In this document: positions 36,393-45,434 of the stretch, piece by piece | Position numbering within the stretch: position 1 is the first letter of the stretch | How the letters are laid out: the number at the start of each line of letters is the position of its first letter | Source: Elusimicrobiota bacterium | GTDB taxonomy: Bacteria; Elusimicrobiota; Elusimicrobia; UBA1565; UBA9628 | Direction of reading: 5' to 3' | NCBI GenBank assembly: GCA_003452935.1 | Contig: DMMY01000016.1 | Location: 7,614-71,613, forward strand | DNA length: 64,000 nt | The notes under the pieces: generated by a model | The model's input: the letters and a program-made list of their open reading frames with translations, nothing else | Database searches by the model: none | Told to the model about the DNA's origin: nothing | Position numbers and translations under genes: made by a program

Positions 36393-37448
36393 CTACCTGA
36401 GAGTTTCCGGATGCCGCATATGATCCAGGGCGGTTTCGCGAGAGATGATGCCGTTGGCGTAGAGATTCCTGATCGAGTGGTCCTTTGACATCATGCCCTG
36501 CTGCATTCCCGCCTGGATGGCGTCGTTGATGGCCTCGAGCTTGTTTTCCCGGATCATCTGCCTAACGGCCGGCGTGGAGACGAGTATCTCGCAGCAGACA
36601 ACCTGGCCCTTGCCGTCGGCGCGGGGCAATAGTTCCTGCGAGATGACCGCCTCCAGAGTCAGGGCCAACTGCTCCCGGATCAAGTCTTGCTGGAATGTAG
36701 GCACCGCCGTGACCAGGCGATGCGCGGTCTTGGAAGCGTCGCGCGTGTGCAGCGTGGTCAGGACCAAGTGCCCGGTCTCGGCCGCGACCATGGACGCGTA
36801 GATGGATCTCTCGTCGCGCAGTTCGCCGATGCAGAGCACGTCCGGGTCCTGTCGCAGCGAATCGATGATGCCGGCGTCGAAAGAGGGGGTATCCACGCCC
36901 ACCTCGCGCTGAACGAACACAGAGCGGCGGGGCTTGAAGACGGTCTCGACGGGATCCTCAATGGTGATGATCTTGCCGGGCCGGCCGGTCTGATTGATCC
37001 ATTCCAGCATGGCGGCCATCGTAGTGCTCTTGCCGCTGCCCGTGGCGCCGGTGATGAAGATGATGCCGGATTTCTTGTGCGCCAAGGTTCCCACCACGGC
37101 GGGCAGACCCAGGGAAGAGATGGGATAATTCTTTTGCGGCAGCACGCGGATCGAGGCCCCGATCTCCCCCGATGCCTGGTAGACGCTGAATCGAAAACGC
37201 CAATCTCCGATGGTCTGGGAGAAATTCACGCGATTTTCTCTCTTGTAAATCTCTTTTTGATAATCGTTCAAGTGAGGATCCAAGAGGTCTTGTATGGCGC
37301 CGTTTATCAGCGCCGGATAGGACAACGCACCCAAGTCGCCCGCGATGCGAGCCAACGGGGGAACACCGTGAATAAGATGCAGATCCGAACCTCCGCGGGA
37401 GGCAACGTCTTCCAAGAGGGTGGTCAGTTTGATTTCGAATTTTGGCAT
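36393..37448 (-). CDS. pilT: Type IV pilus retraction ATPase PilT
   Basis: 351 residues. Hexameric secretion ATPase powering pilus depolymerisation. N-terminal PAS-like domain (LEDVASRGGSDLHLIHGVPPLARI), Walker A GATGSGKSTTMA, Asp box TIEDPVE, Walker B CIGELRDERS, His box LTTLHTRDASKTAHRL. The C-terminal AIRNLY-type motif appears as SIRNLYANGIIS. Start ATG 37448 is chosen: the frame extends 12 codons further but without similarity. TATCCT ends 6 bp before it, a weak leaderless candidate. No other pilus genes are in the window. Confidence 0.93.
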   Translation of the reverse strand: MPKFEIKLTTLLEDVASRGGSDLHLIHGVPPLARIAGDLGALSYPALINGAIQDLLDPHLNDYQKEIYKRENRVNFSQTIGDWRFRFSVYQASGEIGASIRVLPQKNYPISSLGLPAVVGTLAHKKSGIIFITGATGSGKSTTMAAMLEWINQTGRPGKIITIEDPVETVFKPRRSVFVQREVGVDTPSFDAGIIDSLRQDPDVLCIGELRDERSIYASMVAAETGHLVLTTLHTRDASKTAHRLVTAVPTFQQDLIREQLALTLEAVISQELLPRADGKGQVVCCEILVSTPAVRQMIRENKLEAINDAIQAGMQQGMMSKDHSIRNLYANGIISRETALDHMRHPETLR

Positions 37449-37509
37449 ATCGAAAGGATAACCGTTCTGGAGAGGGAAAATCAAGCGTCCGCGGCGGGAA
37501 GAGGGATAG

Positions 37510-37525
37510 TATAATTGAAGACGTG
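37510..37525 (+). promoter_or_regulatory. Leaderless-type -10 of the TIGR01777 gene
   Basis: TATAAT (37510-37515), 7 bp, GTG start (37523). No Shine-Dalgarno. A clear -35 was not found. Confidence 0.5.
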
Positions 37526-38443
37526 AAGATACTTCTGGCTGGTGGAACCGGCTTTGTAGGCCGCTATCTGCGTTGGCGTCTCGCCGAGGCAGGACATGAA
37601 GTCCTCGTCCTCACGCGCCGGCAGAATCCGGATCTGCCCCGCGACTCCCAGGTGCTTTGGGACGGCAAGACCGTGGCCGAGCCCTGGCTGGCCGCGGCGG
37701 GCAATTGCGCCGCCTGGATCAATCTTTGCGGCGAACCCGTGGCGGACGCGCGATGGACCAAGGCGCGCAAAGCGCTGTTGACCGAAAGCCGTCTGGATCC
37801 CACGCGCGCCATGGTTTGCGCCATTGCGAAACTTTCCTCGCGGCCCAAGGTTCTGATCAATGCCTCGGCCATGGGCTATTACGGGGATGCCGGGGACAAG
37901 GCCGTCGATGAGAATTTTTCATCGGGCAAGGGCTTCTTGGCCGAACTCTGCGTCGCGTGGGAAGGCGAGGCGCTCAAGGCCTCGGCCTTGGGCGTGCGCA
38001 CGGTGTGCCTGCGGCTGGCCGCGGTCCTGGGCCGCGGGGGCGGGCTGTTGGGCAGGCTGGCGCCGGTTTTCCGGCTGTTCCTGGGCGGCCCGCTGGGCAG
38101 CGGTCGGCAGTGGCTGCCCTGGATTTCCCGGGAGGACGCGGCGGGCTTGGTGGCGCATGCTCTGCAAGCGGACATCTCCGGGGGGGTGAACGCGGCCTCG
38201 CCCATGCCGGTCACGAATCGCGATTTTTGCGCCGCTTTAGGACGCGCCTTGGACCGGCCCTCGCGGCTGAGAGTCCCGGCCCTGGCCTTGCGCTTGGGCT
38301 TGGGCGAGCTGTCCAGCATGCTGCTTGCCGGGCAGAAGGCGGTGCCGAAAAAGGCTCTGGAATCGGGCTACGTTTTCAAGCAGCCGGACATAGACGCGGC
38401 GCTGCGCGCCGAATTGCTTGGCAGTCGTGAGGATTTCTGCTAG
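37523..38443 (+). CDS. TIGR01777-family NAD(P)-dependent epimerase-like protein
   Basis: 306 residues. Extended SDR fold with the nucleotide loop GGTGFVGRYL at residues 6-15, then INLCGEPVADARWTKARKALLTESRLDPTRAMV and a YYGDAGDKAVDE segment, and a C-terminal DUF1731-like tail (VPALALRLGLGELSSMLLAGQKAVPKKALESGYVFKQPDIDAALR). Family members (YfcH and plant SulA-like proteins) are of uncertain substrate. GTG 37523 gives the beta-1 strand VKILLAGG directly; upstream in-frame sequence is hydrophilic and unlike the family. Ends 14 bp before tRNA-Asn. Confidence 0.88.
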   Translation: MKILLAGGTGFVGRYLRWRLAEAGHEVLVLTRRQNPDLPRDSQVLWDGKTVAEPWLAAAGNCAAWINLCGEPVADARWTKARKALLTESRLDPTRAMVCAIAKLSSRPKVLINASAMGYYGDAGDKAVDENFSSGKGFLAELCVAWEGEALKASALGVRTVCLRLAAVLGRGGGLLGRLAPVFRLFLGGPLGSGRQWLPWISREDAAGLVAHALQADISGGVNAASPMPVTNRDFCAALGRALDRPSRLRVPALALRLGLGELSSMLLAGQKAVPKKALESGYVFKQPDIDAALRAELLGSREDFC

Positions 38444-38457
38444 AATTATCCCGCAAT

Positions 38458-38529
38458 TCCGGCGTAGCTCAATGGTGGAGCGGCCCGCTGTTAACGGGAA
38501 GGTTGTAGGTTCGAGTCCTACCGCCGGAG
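38458..38529 (+). tRNA. tRNA-Asn (anticodon GTT)
   Basis: Acceptor arms TCCGGCG (38458-38464) and CGCCGGA (38522-38528), discriminator G. Anticodon loop CTGTTAA between CCCG and CGGG; T arm GTAGG/CCTAC with TTCGAGT. CCA is not encoded. It heads a stretch of broken mobile-type genes. Confidence 0.93.
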
Positions 38530-38559
38530 AATTTTGAGACGGTAGACGGAGCGTCTAGC

Positions 38560-38599
38560 CAAGGGGTCGAACCATTAACCGGGTTCGGCCCTTGTTTTT
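38560..38599 (+). terminator. Rho-independent terminator downstream of tRNA-Asn
   Basis: CAAGGGGTCGAAC pairs with GTTCGGCCCTTG (one bulge, one wobble), followed by TTTTT at 38595-38599. Confidence 0.7.
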
Positions 38600-38633
38600 G
38601 TAACCTCGCGAAGCTATGTAATTGAGGCATACC

Positions 38634-38943
38634 ATGAACGCCTCGGCAGCGGTCGCGGACTTCCTGGATTTCGAAAGGTTCGTGCGCGGCATAGCCCCAA
38701 AAAGCGCCGGGCTCTATGCCCACTACCTTAAGCACTTCCTGAGGCTCGCCGGTCCTGAGAGCAGCCTGGCCGCGGCCAGCGGCCGCGCCGAGGCCTTCCT
38801 GGGCAGCCTTGGAGCCCGCGGCGTTGGCGATCACGCCAGGGCCAAGGCCTTTACAATCTTGCGCTCTTTTTTCCGCTGGGCCTGCGACCACTCCCAGCTC
38901 GAGCAAAATCCCCTCGCAAAATCCAGGCCGCCGATCATCCGAA
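38634..38943 (+). pseudogene. Tyrosine recombinase fragment (N-terminal SAM-like domain only)
   Basis: About 100 residues match the N-terminal core-binding domain of phage integrases: ADFLDFERFVRGIAPKSAGLYAHYLKHFLRL, then FTILRSFFRWACDHSQLEQNPLAKSRPP. The whole catalytic domain (R-HxxR-Y) is missing. The frame stays open to 39230, but the sequence after about 38943 looks like the opposite strand of another gene. Directly downstream of a tRNA, the usual place for an integrase. Confidence 0.65.
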
Positions 38944-39187
38944 CAGCAAGCCGTTTACAACATTGTCCATCCTTCTTAGGGTGTCCCAGCGCGCAAGTCA
39001 GGAGCAGTCCCTCGGCAGAGCCTTTTTCGAAAGCGGTTGCGATCCGCCGGGCCGTCCTCTCCGGCAGCGGGCAGCGACCGGGGGGCGCCGCTGCCACGGA
39101 TTCGACTCGAAGATGGCCTATGGGAGTGAGGCGGAGATCGAGGAAAGTTTCAATCTCGGGGGGTCTCGTCATGCCGGGGCGAGTCAA
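38940..39187 (-). pseudogene. Probable SNF2-family helicase fragment (N-terminus)
   Basis: Minus-strand reading from ATG 39187 gives LRLTPIGHLRVE...LPERTARRIATAFEKGSAEGLLL, resembling the leader segment before the SNF2 helicase core (LxLTPxGHLxxE...AFxxGxGxGLL). No Walker motifs follow; the reading is joined tail-to-tail with the integrase fragment near 38940. Recognition is by motif only and tentative. Confidence 0.4.
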
Positions 39188-39283
39188 TTCACACCCGTCA
39201 CGCCGCCTGGATATTGGCAGGAATCCTTGATGGACAGATCGACGCTCTGTCCGGCAGGCGCAAGGACTTCCAGAGCATGGGAA

Positions 39284-40156
39284 TCACCGCCCTTTTTTCT
39301 CTATGGCCTGGATCTGTTTGCGCAACTCTTCCTTGCTGGGCAGATACAGCTGGTAACGACTCGCGAAAATAGTCCGGTTTTCCTTCGGCAGGGTCATTTT
39401 CACCAGCGCATCGTCCTTGGTCTTGCATAGCAGGATTCCGATGGTGGAGGCCTCGTCCTTCGTTTTCACATGCCGGTCGAAATAGTTCACGTACATCTGA
39501 AGCTGGCCCAGATCCTGATGGGCCAACTTCCCTATCTTGAGGTCGATGACGACGTAGCAGCGGAGAAGACGATTATAGAAGACCAGGTCCACGAAATAGT
39601 GCTCTTCGTTGAAGGTGATCCGCTTTTGTCGTGCCTCAAACAGGAACCCCTTGCCAAGCTCCAGCAGGAAGTGTTCCAGCTTGTCGATGATGGCAGACTC
39701 CAAGTCGCTCTCGGAGTAGGCGGCCTCCTCCTTCAACCCAAGGAACTCCAGCACGTAGGGATCTTTCACGGCGTCTTCCGGAGAAGTACCGGTCAATTTG
39801 AAGGCCTTACGCAGCCTCTCCGCTATTTCGGCCGCGGGCCTGGAGCGGCTCTTCTCATAACGACATACGGTGACCTTGGAAACCCCAAGGATTCTCGCCA
39901 ATTCGATCTGATGCAACCCTCTCTTGACCCTAAAGTTTCGCAGCCAGGAGCCGAAGTCGGATACAGGCACAAGCCGGTCAGCAGGGTGCTGCGCTTCGGG
40001 GAAGCCCTCCACCAAGTCCTTGCCAAAGTAGGCCATAAGCTTCCCGACCGCCACCACGTTCACGGCCGAGCTGTCGCGCTCAAGCCGGGAGATGGTACCG
40101 TGGCTTATCCCGGTACGCCGCCGGCTCGGTTTCGGTGGGCGCTGAAGATAAGCCGC
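39284..40156 (-). pseudogene. HTH-DUF1016 (YhcG-like PD-(D/E)XK) nuclease gene, 5'-truncated
   Basis: The frame is open from 40156 to the stop at 39284 (about 290 codons). The upstream part reads RTGISHGTISRLERDSSAVNVVAVGKLMAYFG, the second half of an XRE helix-turn-helix. A second HTH follows (KRGLHQIELARILGVSKVTVCRYEKSRS), then a DUF1016-type C-terminal nuclease domain: PYVLEFLGL, ESDLESAIIDKLEHFLLELGKGFLFEARQKRI, and the PD-(D/E)XK core VDLVFYNRLLRCYVVIDLKIGK. The first in-frame start (GTG 40063) lies inside the first HTH, so the 5' end is lost. YhcG proteins are linked to restriction or DNA-repair loci. It could still make a shortened protein. Confidence 0.7.
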
Positions 40157-40219
40157 CTACAAATTTTCGGCGCACCTTTTTGGACGACGCCCGCCTCCCG
40201 ATATGCCATCATTTAAGTG

Positions 40220-42511
40220 ATGGAATCTCAACCCGAAATCAGGAACATCGCCTTTGTGGGCGACTACCTACCCCGACTCTGCGGCATCGCCACCTTCACG
40301 ACGGATTTGTGCACCTCCGTAGCGGCCCAGTTTCCCAAGGTGCAGTGTTTTGCCGTGCCCGTCAACGACTTGGCGGGCGGCTACGACTATCCGCCGGAGG
40401 TCCGCTTCGAGATCGAGGAACAGAACCTTGCCTCCTATCACCGAGCCGCGGATTTCTTGGGCATCAGCAACGTGGACGTGGTCTGCGTCCAGCACGAGTT
40501 CGGCATCTACGGAGGGACGGCCGGCAGGCACCTCCTGGCCCTGCTGCGGGAGGTGGACATCCCCATCGTGACCACCTTGCATACCGTGCTGAAGGATCCC
40601 AACGCCGATCAAAAGCGCGTGATGCAGGAGCTGATCCATCTCTCCACCCGACTGGTGGTGATGTCGCAAAAAGGCGCGGGCTTTCTTGAGGACGTGTACA
40701 AGGCACCCGCGGCCAAGATCGACATGATTCCCCACGGCATCCCGGAAACCTCCTTCATGGACTCCAGCTCTTACAAGGACCTCTTCGGCGTGGCGGGTAA
40801 GCAGGTGCTCTTGACCTTCGGTCTGCTCTCCCCCAATAAGGGGATCGAGAACGTGCTCAACGCCCTGCCTAAGATCGTGGCAAAGCACCCTGACGTGATC
40901 TATATCGTTTTGGGAGCCACCCATCCAAACCTCGTGCGGGAACAAGGCGAGTCCTACCGCCTCAAGCTGGAACTGTTGGCCGAAAAGAACGGCGTCCAGA
41001 AAAACGTAATCTTTTATAACCGCTTCGTGGACCTGCCCGAACTCAAGGAGTTCATCGGTGCCGCGGACATCTATCTCACCCCCTATCTGAACGAGGCGCA
41101 AATCACCTCCGGCACTTTGGCCTATTGTTTCGGAGCGGGAAAGGCCGTGGTGTCCACGCCCTATTGGTATGCCCAGGAGCTTTTGGCGGACGACCGCGGG
41201 ATACTGGTCCCCTTCAATGACCCGGACGCCATCGCCCAGGCGGTGACGGGACTGTTGACGGACGATGCCCGTCGTAACGCCATGCGCAAGAATGCCTACA
41301 AGCTGGGGCGGGACATGGTGTGGGGAAACGTGGCCTGCTCCTACATGCAGGCCTTTCAGAACGCGCGGAAGCAGCGGGCAGGCCTGACCCGGAAACTTTT
41401 CACGGTGAAGACTCTGGACAAGAAACTCACCGAGCTTCCGGATATAAAGCTGGACCATTTATATCGCATGACCGATTCCTCGGGCATTTTTCAACATGCC
41501 ATCGTGGCCGTGCCCAACTTTTCCACCGGCTACTGCACCGATGACAATGCCCGGGCCTTGATTTTGACGGTGCTTTTGGAAGAACTGGAGGAAAACTCGC
41601 CCCATCTCATAAACGCAGCCACCACCTATGCCGCCTTCCTTCAATACGCCTTCGACCCCAAGCTGAATCGGTTCCGTAACTTTATGGAGTTCAACCGGTC
41701 CTGGAAGGAAGAGGCCATATCGGAGGACTGCTGCGGCCGAGCCCTGTTAGCCCTGGGGACCTGCGTGGGCCGATCCAAGAACCCGGGTTTTCAAGCTTTG
41801 GGGGGGCAGATTTTCTCCCATGCGCTGTCTCCGGCCACGGGATTCAGTTCGCCCCGGGCCTGGGCCCTGGCTTTGATCGGTACTCATGAATACTTGCGGC
41901 GGTTCAACGGAGACCGGCAGGTGAGTCAGGTGCGAGCCGCGCTGACGGATCTTTTGATGGGGCTCTACCAGCGCACCGCCAGTCCTGAGTGGCCCTGGTT
42001 CGAGGATGCGGTCACCTATATGAACGCTCAACTTTCCCACGCTCTGATTCTAAGCGGCCGGTGGACCGCCCGGCCTGACGTTCTCGAGACAGGCCTGAAA
42101 ACCCTGCGCTGGCTTGCTAAAATTCAAACTGCCGATGGGGGCTATTTCCGTCCCATCGGCTCCAATGGCTTCTACAAGCGCGGCGGCGAGCGGGCCCTTT
42201 TCGACCAGCAACCTATCGAGGCCCAGGCCATGGTGTCCGCCTGCTTGGAGGCCTACCGATGCACCTCGGACGATTATTGGTTCAGTCAAGCGCGCCGCGC
42301 CTTCGACTGGTTTTTAGGGCGTAACGACTTGGGTCTGTTCGTCTATGATGCCAATACCGGCGGCTGCCGGGACGGGCTGCACGTGGACCGCGTAAACCAG
42401 AACCAGGGGGCCGAGTCCACCCTGGCGTTTCTCGTCTCGCTGGCAGAGATGCAGCAGGTGAACAGCGAATTGGCCGCCTTTGAAAATCCTTCCGCACTCC
42501 CATTAGCATGA
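40220..42511 (+). CDS. GT4 glycosyltransferase fused to an alpha/alpha-toroid-like domain
   Basis: 763 residues. Residues 1-375 are a GT-B glycosyltransferase of family 4: YLPRLCGIATFTTDL, QHEFGIYGGTAGRHL, a donor-site region FGLLSPNKGIENVL, and YLTPYLNEAQITSGTLAYCFGAGKAVVSTPYWYAQELL with the E-x7-E-like donor site. Residues about 390-750 hold regularly spaced helices with Trp/Asp/Gly motifs (DNARALILTVLL, WFEDAVTYMNAQLSHALI, GGYFRPIGSNGFY) typical of an (alpha/alpha)6 glycan-processing domain. ATG 40220 is preceded in frame by GTG 40217. The stop overlaps the GH130 gene (ATGA). Coupling suggests assembly and remodelling of a mannose-type glucan or glycolipid; acceptor unknown. GC looks lower than the flanks. 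Confidence 0.85.
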   Translation: MESQPEIRNIAFVGDYLPRLCGIATFTTDLCTSVAAQFPKVQCFAVPVNDLAGGYDYPPEVRFEIEEQNLASYHRAADFLGISNVDVVCVQHEFGIYGGTAGRHLLALLREVDIPIVTTLHTVLKDPNADQKRVMQELIHLSTRLVVMSQKGAGFLEDVYKAPAAKIDMIPHGIPETSFMDSSSYKDLFGVAGKQVLLTFGLLSPNKGIENVLNALPKIVAKHPDVIYIVLGATHPNLVREQGESYRLKLELLAEKNGVQKNVIFYNRFVDLPELKEFIGAADIYLTPYLNEAQITSGTLAYCFGAGKAVVSTPYWYAQELLADDRGILVPFNDPDAIAQAVTGLLTDDARRNAMRKNAYKLGRDMVWGNVACSYMQAFQNARKQRAGLTRKLFTVKTLDKKLTELPDIKLDHLYRMTDSSGIFQHAIVAVPNFSTGYCTDDNARALILTVLLEELEENSPHLINAATTYAAFLQYAFDPKLNRFRNFMEFNRSWKEEAISEDCCGRALLALGTCVGRSKNPGFQALGGQIFSHALSPATGFSSPRAWALALIGTHEYLRRFNGDRQVSQVRAALTDLLMGLYQRTASPEWPWFEDAVTYMNAQLSHALILSGRWTARPDVLETGLKTLRWLAKIQTADGGYFRPIGSNGFYKRGGERALFDQQPIEAQAMVSACLEAYRCTSDDYWFSQARRAFDWFLGRNDLGLFVYDANTGGCRDGLHVDRVNQNQGAESTLAFLVSLAEMQQVNSELAAFENPSALPLA

Positions 42512-43986
42512 AACGGCATCCCAGCCCCCTCCAAAATATTAATGTCCGCCGGACGGAAGTCCGGTTGTCGCCGGACCAAACCCGGGTCGTCCTACGGCCG
42601 CTGGGCTTCGCTTCCGACGAGGAATATATTAAGATCATCCGCCGGGCACTGGCGCTGCCAGAGAAGGCAGTCCGGAGCGTTCTGGGCCAGGTGTTGGCGG
42701 AGTTTTCCTCCCGCCATCGCTGGCTAACCAAGCGCCTCCTGAAGAGATTTCAGCACCTGGAGCATTTCTTGCCTTCGGGCCATGACATCTCGGAATCGCG
42801 AAAGCTCTTGATCGGCTCTTACTTCATGTTCGAATATTCGCCCGAATCCGCGGCGATCTTCAACCCTTCCATCCTTCCCCATCCGGATCAATCGAATTTG
42901 CCAAGGGGGAGCCTGCGCTTCCTTTTGAGCCTCCGCTCGACGGGAGAAGGGCACATTTCTTCCATCTCTTTCCGCAGCGGCGTCATCGATACCCACAACG
43001 GCATCTCCGTGGAGCCGTCGTCGCGATTCTTGACCGAGCCCGAACTGATAGGAAACTCGACCTATCACAAAGCGCTCTTCGGACGGAAAGTCGCGGAAAT
43101 GGGTTTGGCCGGGGACTGGGTGGAACGCGTGCTGGGCCGGCTGGGGGATTTTTTTACCGTCAAGGATCTCAAGAACGGACTCAAGGAGGTCCTTCACGAA
43201 ACGGCGCCCGGCCAGAGGATAGGAGACCACAATATCGCCAAGGGCCTTTGGCTTTTGGCGCAGTCCAACTACGAAATCCGGTTCCCGCCGGACCAAGAAC
43301 TTTCCGAAAGGATCATTTTTCCCGTCACCTCCATCCAGAGCAACGGCCTGGAGGACGTACGTTTGACGGCGCATCGGGACAAAGGGGGGGGGATAATCTA
43401 TTACGCCACCTACACTGCGTACGACGGGCGCAACGTCCTTCCCCAGCTCTTTGAAACGGAAGACTTCCGGCACTTCAAGTTCTCGACCTTGAACGGCTCC
43501 GGCGTGCAGAACAAGGGGATGGCCCTCTTCCCACGCAAGATCAACGGTCGCTTCGCCATGCTCGCCCGGCAGGACGGGGAAAACATTTTTCTGATGTATT
43601 CCGACAACGTGCATTTTTGGAATGAAGCCACCCTTCTTCTCTCGCCTCTCCATCCCTGGGAGTTCATCAAGACAGGGAACTGCGGCTGTCCCATTGAAAC
43701 GAAGGCGGGTTGGCTGGTCTTAAGCCACGGCGTAGGCCCCATGCGGCAATATTGCCTCGGCGCATTTCTTTTGGATCGCAAAGATCCCTCCAAAGTGATC
43801 GCCCGCTTGCGCGAACCGTTGATGCGCCCGGAAGGCATCGAGCGGGAAGGTTACGTACCCAACGTTCTCTACACCTGCGGCGCGCTCGTACACGGAGACC
43901 AATTGGTGCTGCCCTACGGCATGTCCGACCGCGTAACCGGATTCGCTCTCATTCCCCTGGATGAAATCCTCGCCACCATGTCCTAA
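42508..43986 (+). CDS. GH130-family glycoside phosphorylase/hydrolase-like protein
   Basis: 492 residues. Five-bladed propeller features of GH130: FEYSPESAAIFNPSILPHPDQ at about 110-130, GEGHISSISFRSG, later KTGNCGCPIETKAGWLVLSHGVG, and the C-terminal CGALVHGDQLVLPYGMSDRVTGFALIPLDEIL. The family includes beta-1,4-mannooligosaccharide phosphorylases and mannosidases; phosphate-binding residues were not verified. Begins inside the GT4 stop codon (ATGA), so strictly co-translated. No signal peptide: cytosolic. Confidence 0.85.
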   Translation: MKRHPSPLQNINVRRTEVRLSPDQTRVVLRPLGFASDEEYIKIIRRALALPEKAVRSVLGQVLAEFSSRHRWLTKRLLKRFQHLEHFLPSGHDISESRKLLIGSYFMFEYSPESAAIFNPSILPHPDQSNLPRGSLRFLLSLRSTGEGHISSISFRSGVIDTHNGISVEPSSRFLTEPELIGNSTYHKALFGRKVAEMGLAGDWVERVLGRLGDFFTVKDLKNGLKEVLHETAPGQRIGDHNIAKGLWLLAQSNYEIRFPPDQELSERIIFPVTSIQSNGLEDVRLTAHRDKGGGIIYYATYTAYDGRNVLPQLFETEDFRHFKFSTLNGSGVQNKGMALFPRKINGRFAMLARQDGENIFLMYSDNVHFWNEATLLLSPLHPWEFIKTGNCGCPIETKAGWLVLSHGVGPMRQYCLGAFLLDRKDPSKVIARLREPLMRPEGIEREGYVPNVLYTCGALVHGDQLVLPYGMSDRVTGFALIPLDEILATMS

Positions 43987-44120
43987 TGGGATTGGGTTGC
44001 CAGCAATGGTATCCCATCCGCTGTTAACTTGGGACGAGGGAGGAAACGAGCAAGTTGACAGCAGAAAAATCCTGTTTTTCAAACGGAAAACCGATGCTTT
44101 CCTTTTCCAAAGTCCCAACA

Positions 44121-44148
44121 GGGGTGGTTCGAGCCCTATCCGGGGAGA
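44121..44148 (+). other. tRNA-3'-end-like sequence at the right edge of the putative island
   Basis: GGGGTGGTTCGAGCCCTATC followed by CGGGGAGA resembles a T arm plus acceptor 3' strand. GGTTCGAG aligns exactly with the T loop of tRNA-Asn (38508-38515), and the next 23 bases match at about 15 positions. The stem does not fold as a proper T arm, so it is at most a decayed remnant. The rest of 43987-44258 shows no gene. Confidence 0.3.
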
Positions 44149-44258
44149 AAATTTAACTAAGCCTAGAATTAGGGGAGTGTCACTCATTAACGGTCCCCGG
44201 CGCGAAAAACCGTCGACCGGCTTGAATCGGGACCTCAAATGTCCTTAGATAAAGAAGC

Positions 44259-45434
44259 ATGACTAATCACGAAGAGGACGAATCGAACGAGGACTTCGCG
44301 AAGCTGCTGGGGGCTTCCCTGGAAACGACGGAGAGGACTTTCGCTCCCGGCGACCGAGTCCGCGCGGAGATCCTGGCCTTGGGCCAGGAGGACGGCATCG
44401 TGGCGCTGGGGCCGGGCAAAGAGGGCGCCGTGGCGACTTCCGAGCTGGCGGGACGAAAGGTGGGCGAGCCCATCGACCTCTTCGTCACCTCCGTGCGTCC
44501 CTCGGAGATCCGGCTTTCCATCCACCCCACCGACAAGAATATCGCCCAGGACTTGAAGGAGGCTTTCGAGAGCCGGCGGCCCGTCGAGGGGCGCGTCGCC
44601 GAGGTCTGCAAGGGAGGCGTGCGCGTCAACGTCAAGGGCCGCGCCGCGTTCTGTCCGATCAGCCAGCTGGACCTTAAGCGCGTGGAGACGGCAACGGAGT
44701 TCGTCGGCAAGACTTTCGTCTTCCGGATCACGGAATTCTCGGAGGGGGGCAGAAACGTCGTGCTCTCGCGGCGCAAGCTGCTGGAGGAAGAGCAGGCGCG
44801 CGCCGTCGCCGCCTTCATCGATCAGAACCCCGACGGCTCCGTCGTGCCGGGAACGGTCTCGCGCCTGGAGAAGTTTGGCGCCTTCATCGAGCTGCTGCCC
44901 GGCGTGGAGGGGCTCGCGCACGTCTCTGAGCTTGCCTGGTCGCGCCTGGAATCGCCGTCGGACCTCTTGGCCGTGGGCCAGCCCGTCGCCGTGAAGATCC
45001 TCAAGCGCGAGACGGTGGACGGGCGCCTCAGGATATCGTTGTCGCTCAAGCAGGCCACGGAGAGGCCGGCGGCCGATCCCGCCGCCGCGGTCGTCGATCC
45101 GTGGACGAAATATGCCGCCGGGCAGGTCGTGGAAGGCAAGATCACGCGCAAGGAGCCGTACGGCCTTTTCGTGCAGCTGGAACCCGGCGTCGTCGGGCTG
45201 CTGCACCAGTCGAAGGTCTCCGATCATCCCGAGTTCCACCTGGAACGGCAAAAAGTCGCAGACTCCATCCGCGTGGAGATCGGCGAGGTCAAGCTCGCTG
45301 AGCGCCGGATATCGCTTCAGCTGCCGCGCGACCCGGACGCGGATGAATGGAAGGACCACCTGCAAGCCGGCCAAGCCACGCCGGGCGCCTTGGGCGAGAT
45401 GCTCCGGGCCGCGCTCGACAAGAAGCAGCGCTAA
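44259..45434 (+). CDS. S1-repeat RNA-binding protein (ribosomal protein S1-like)
   Basis: 391 residues with four S1 OB-fold units at about 25-97, 105-172, 190-262 and 287-354 (for example VVPGTVSRLEKFGAFIELLPGVEGLAHVSELAW and VVEGKITRKEPYGLFVQLEPGVVGLLHQSKVS). Units 3 and 4 are the most canonical; unit 1 is divergent. Shorter than six-repeat RpsA, so it may be a paralogue rather than the main S1; both are possible. The last base of the stop codon (TAA, 45432-45434) is the first base of the adjacent MITE. Confidence 0.85.
   Translation: MTNHEEDESNEDFAKLLGASLETTERTFAPGDRVRAEILALGQEDGIVALGPGKEGAVATSELAGRKVGEPIDLFVTSVRPSEIRLSIHPTDKNIAQDLKEAFESRRPVEGRVAEVCKGGVRVNVKGRAAFCPISQLDLKRVETATEFVGKTFVFRITEFSEGGRNVVLSRRKLLEEEQARAVAAFIDQNPDGSVVPGTVSRLEKFGAFIELLPGVEGLAHVSELAWSRLESPSDLLAVGQPVAVKILKRETVDGRLRISLSLKQATERPAADPAAAVVDPWTKYAAGQVVEGKITRKEPYGLFVQLEPGVVGLLHQSKVSDHPEFHLERQKVADSIRVEIGEVKLAERRISLQLPRDPDADEWKDHLQAGQATPGALGEMLRAALDKKQR

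Noticed and set aside
44155..44178. CTAGAATTAGG in the 43987-44258 gap as another regulon motif
   Set aside because: Lacks the TTTkGG part, and no -10/start codon lies at the expected distance.
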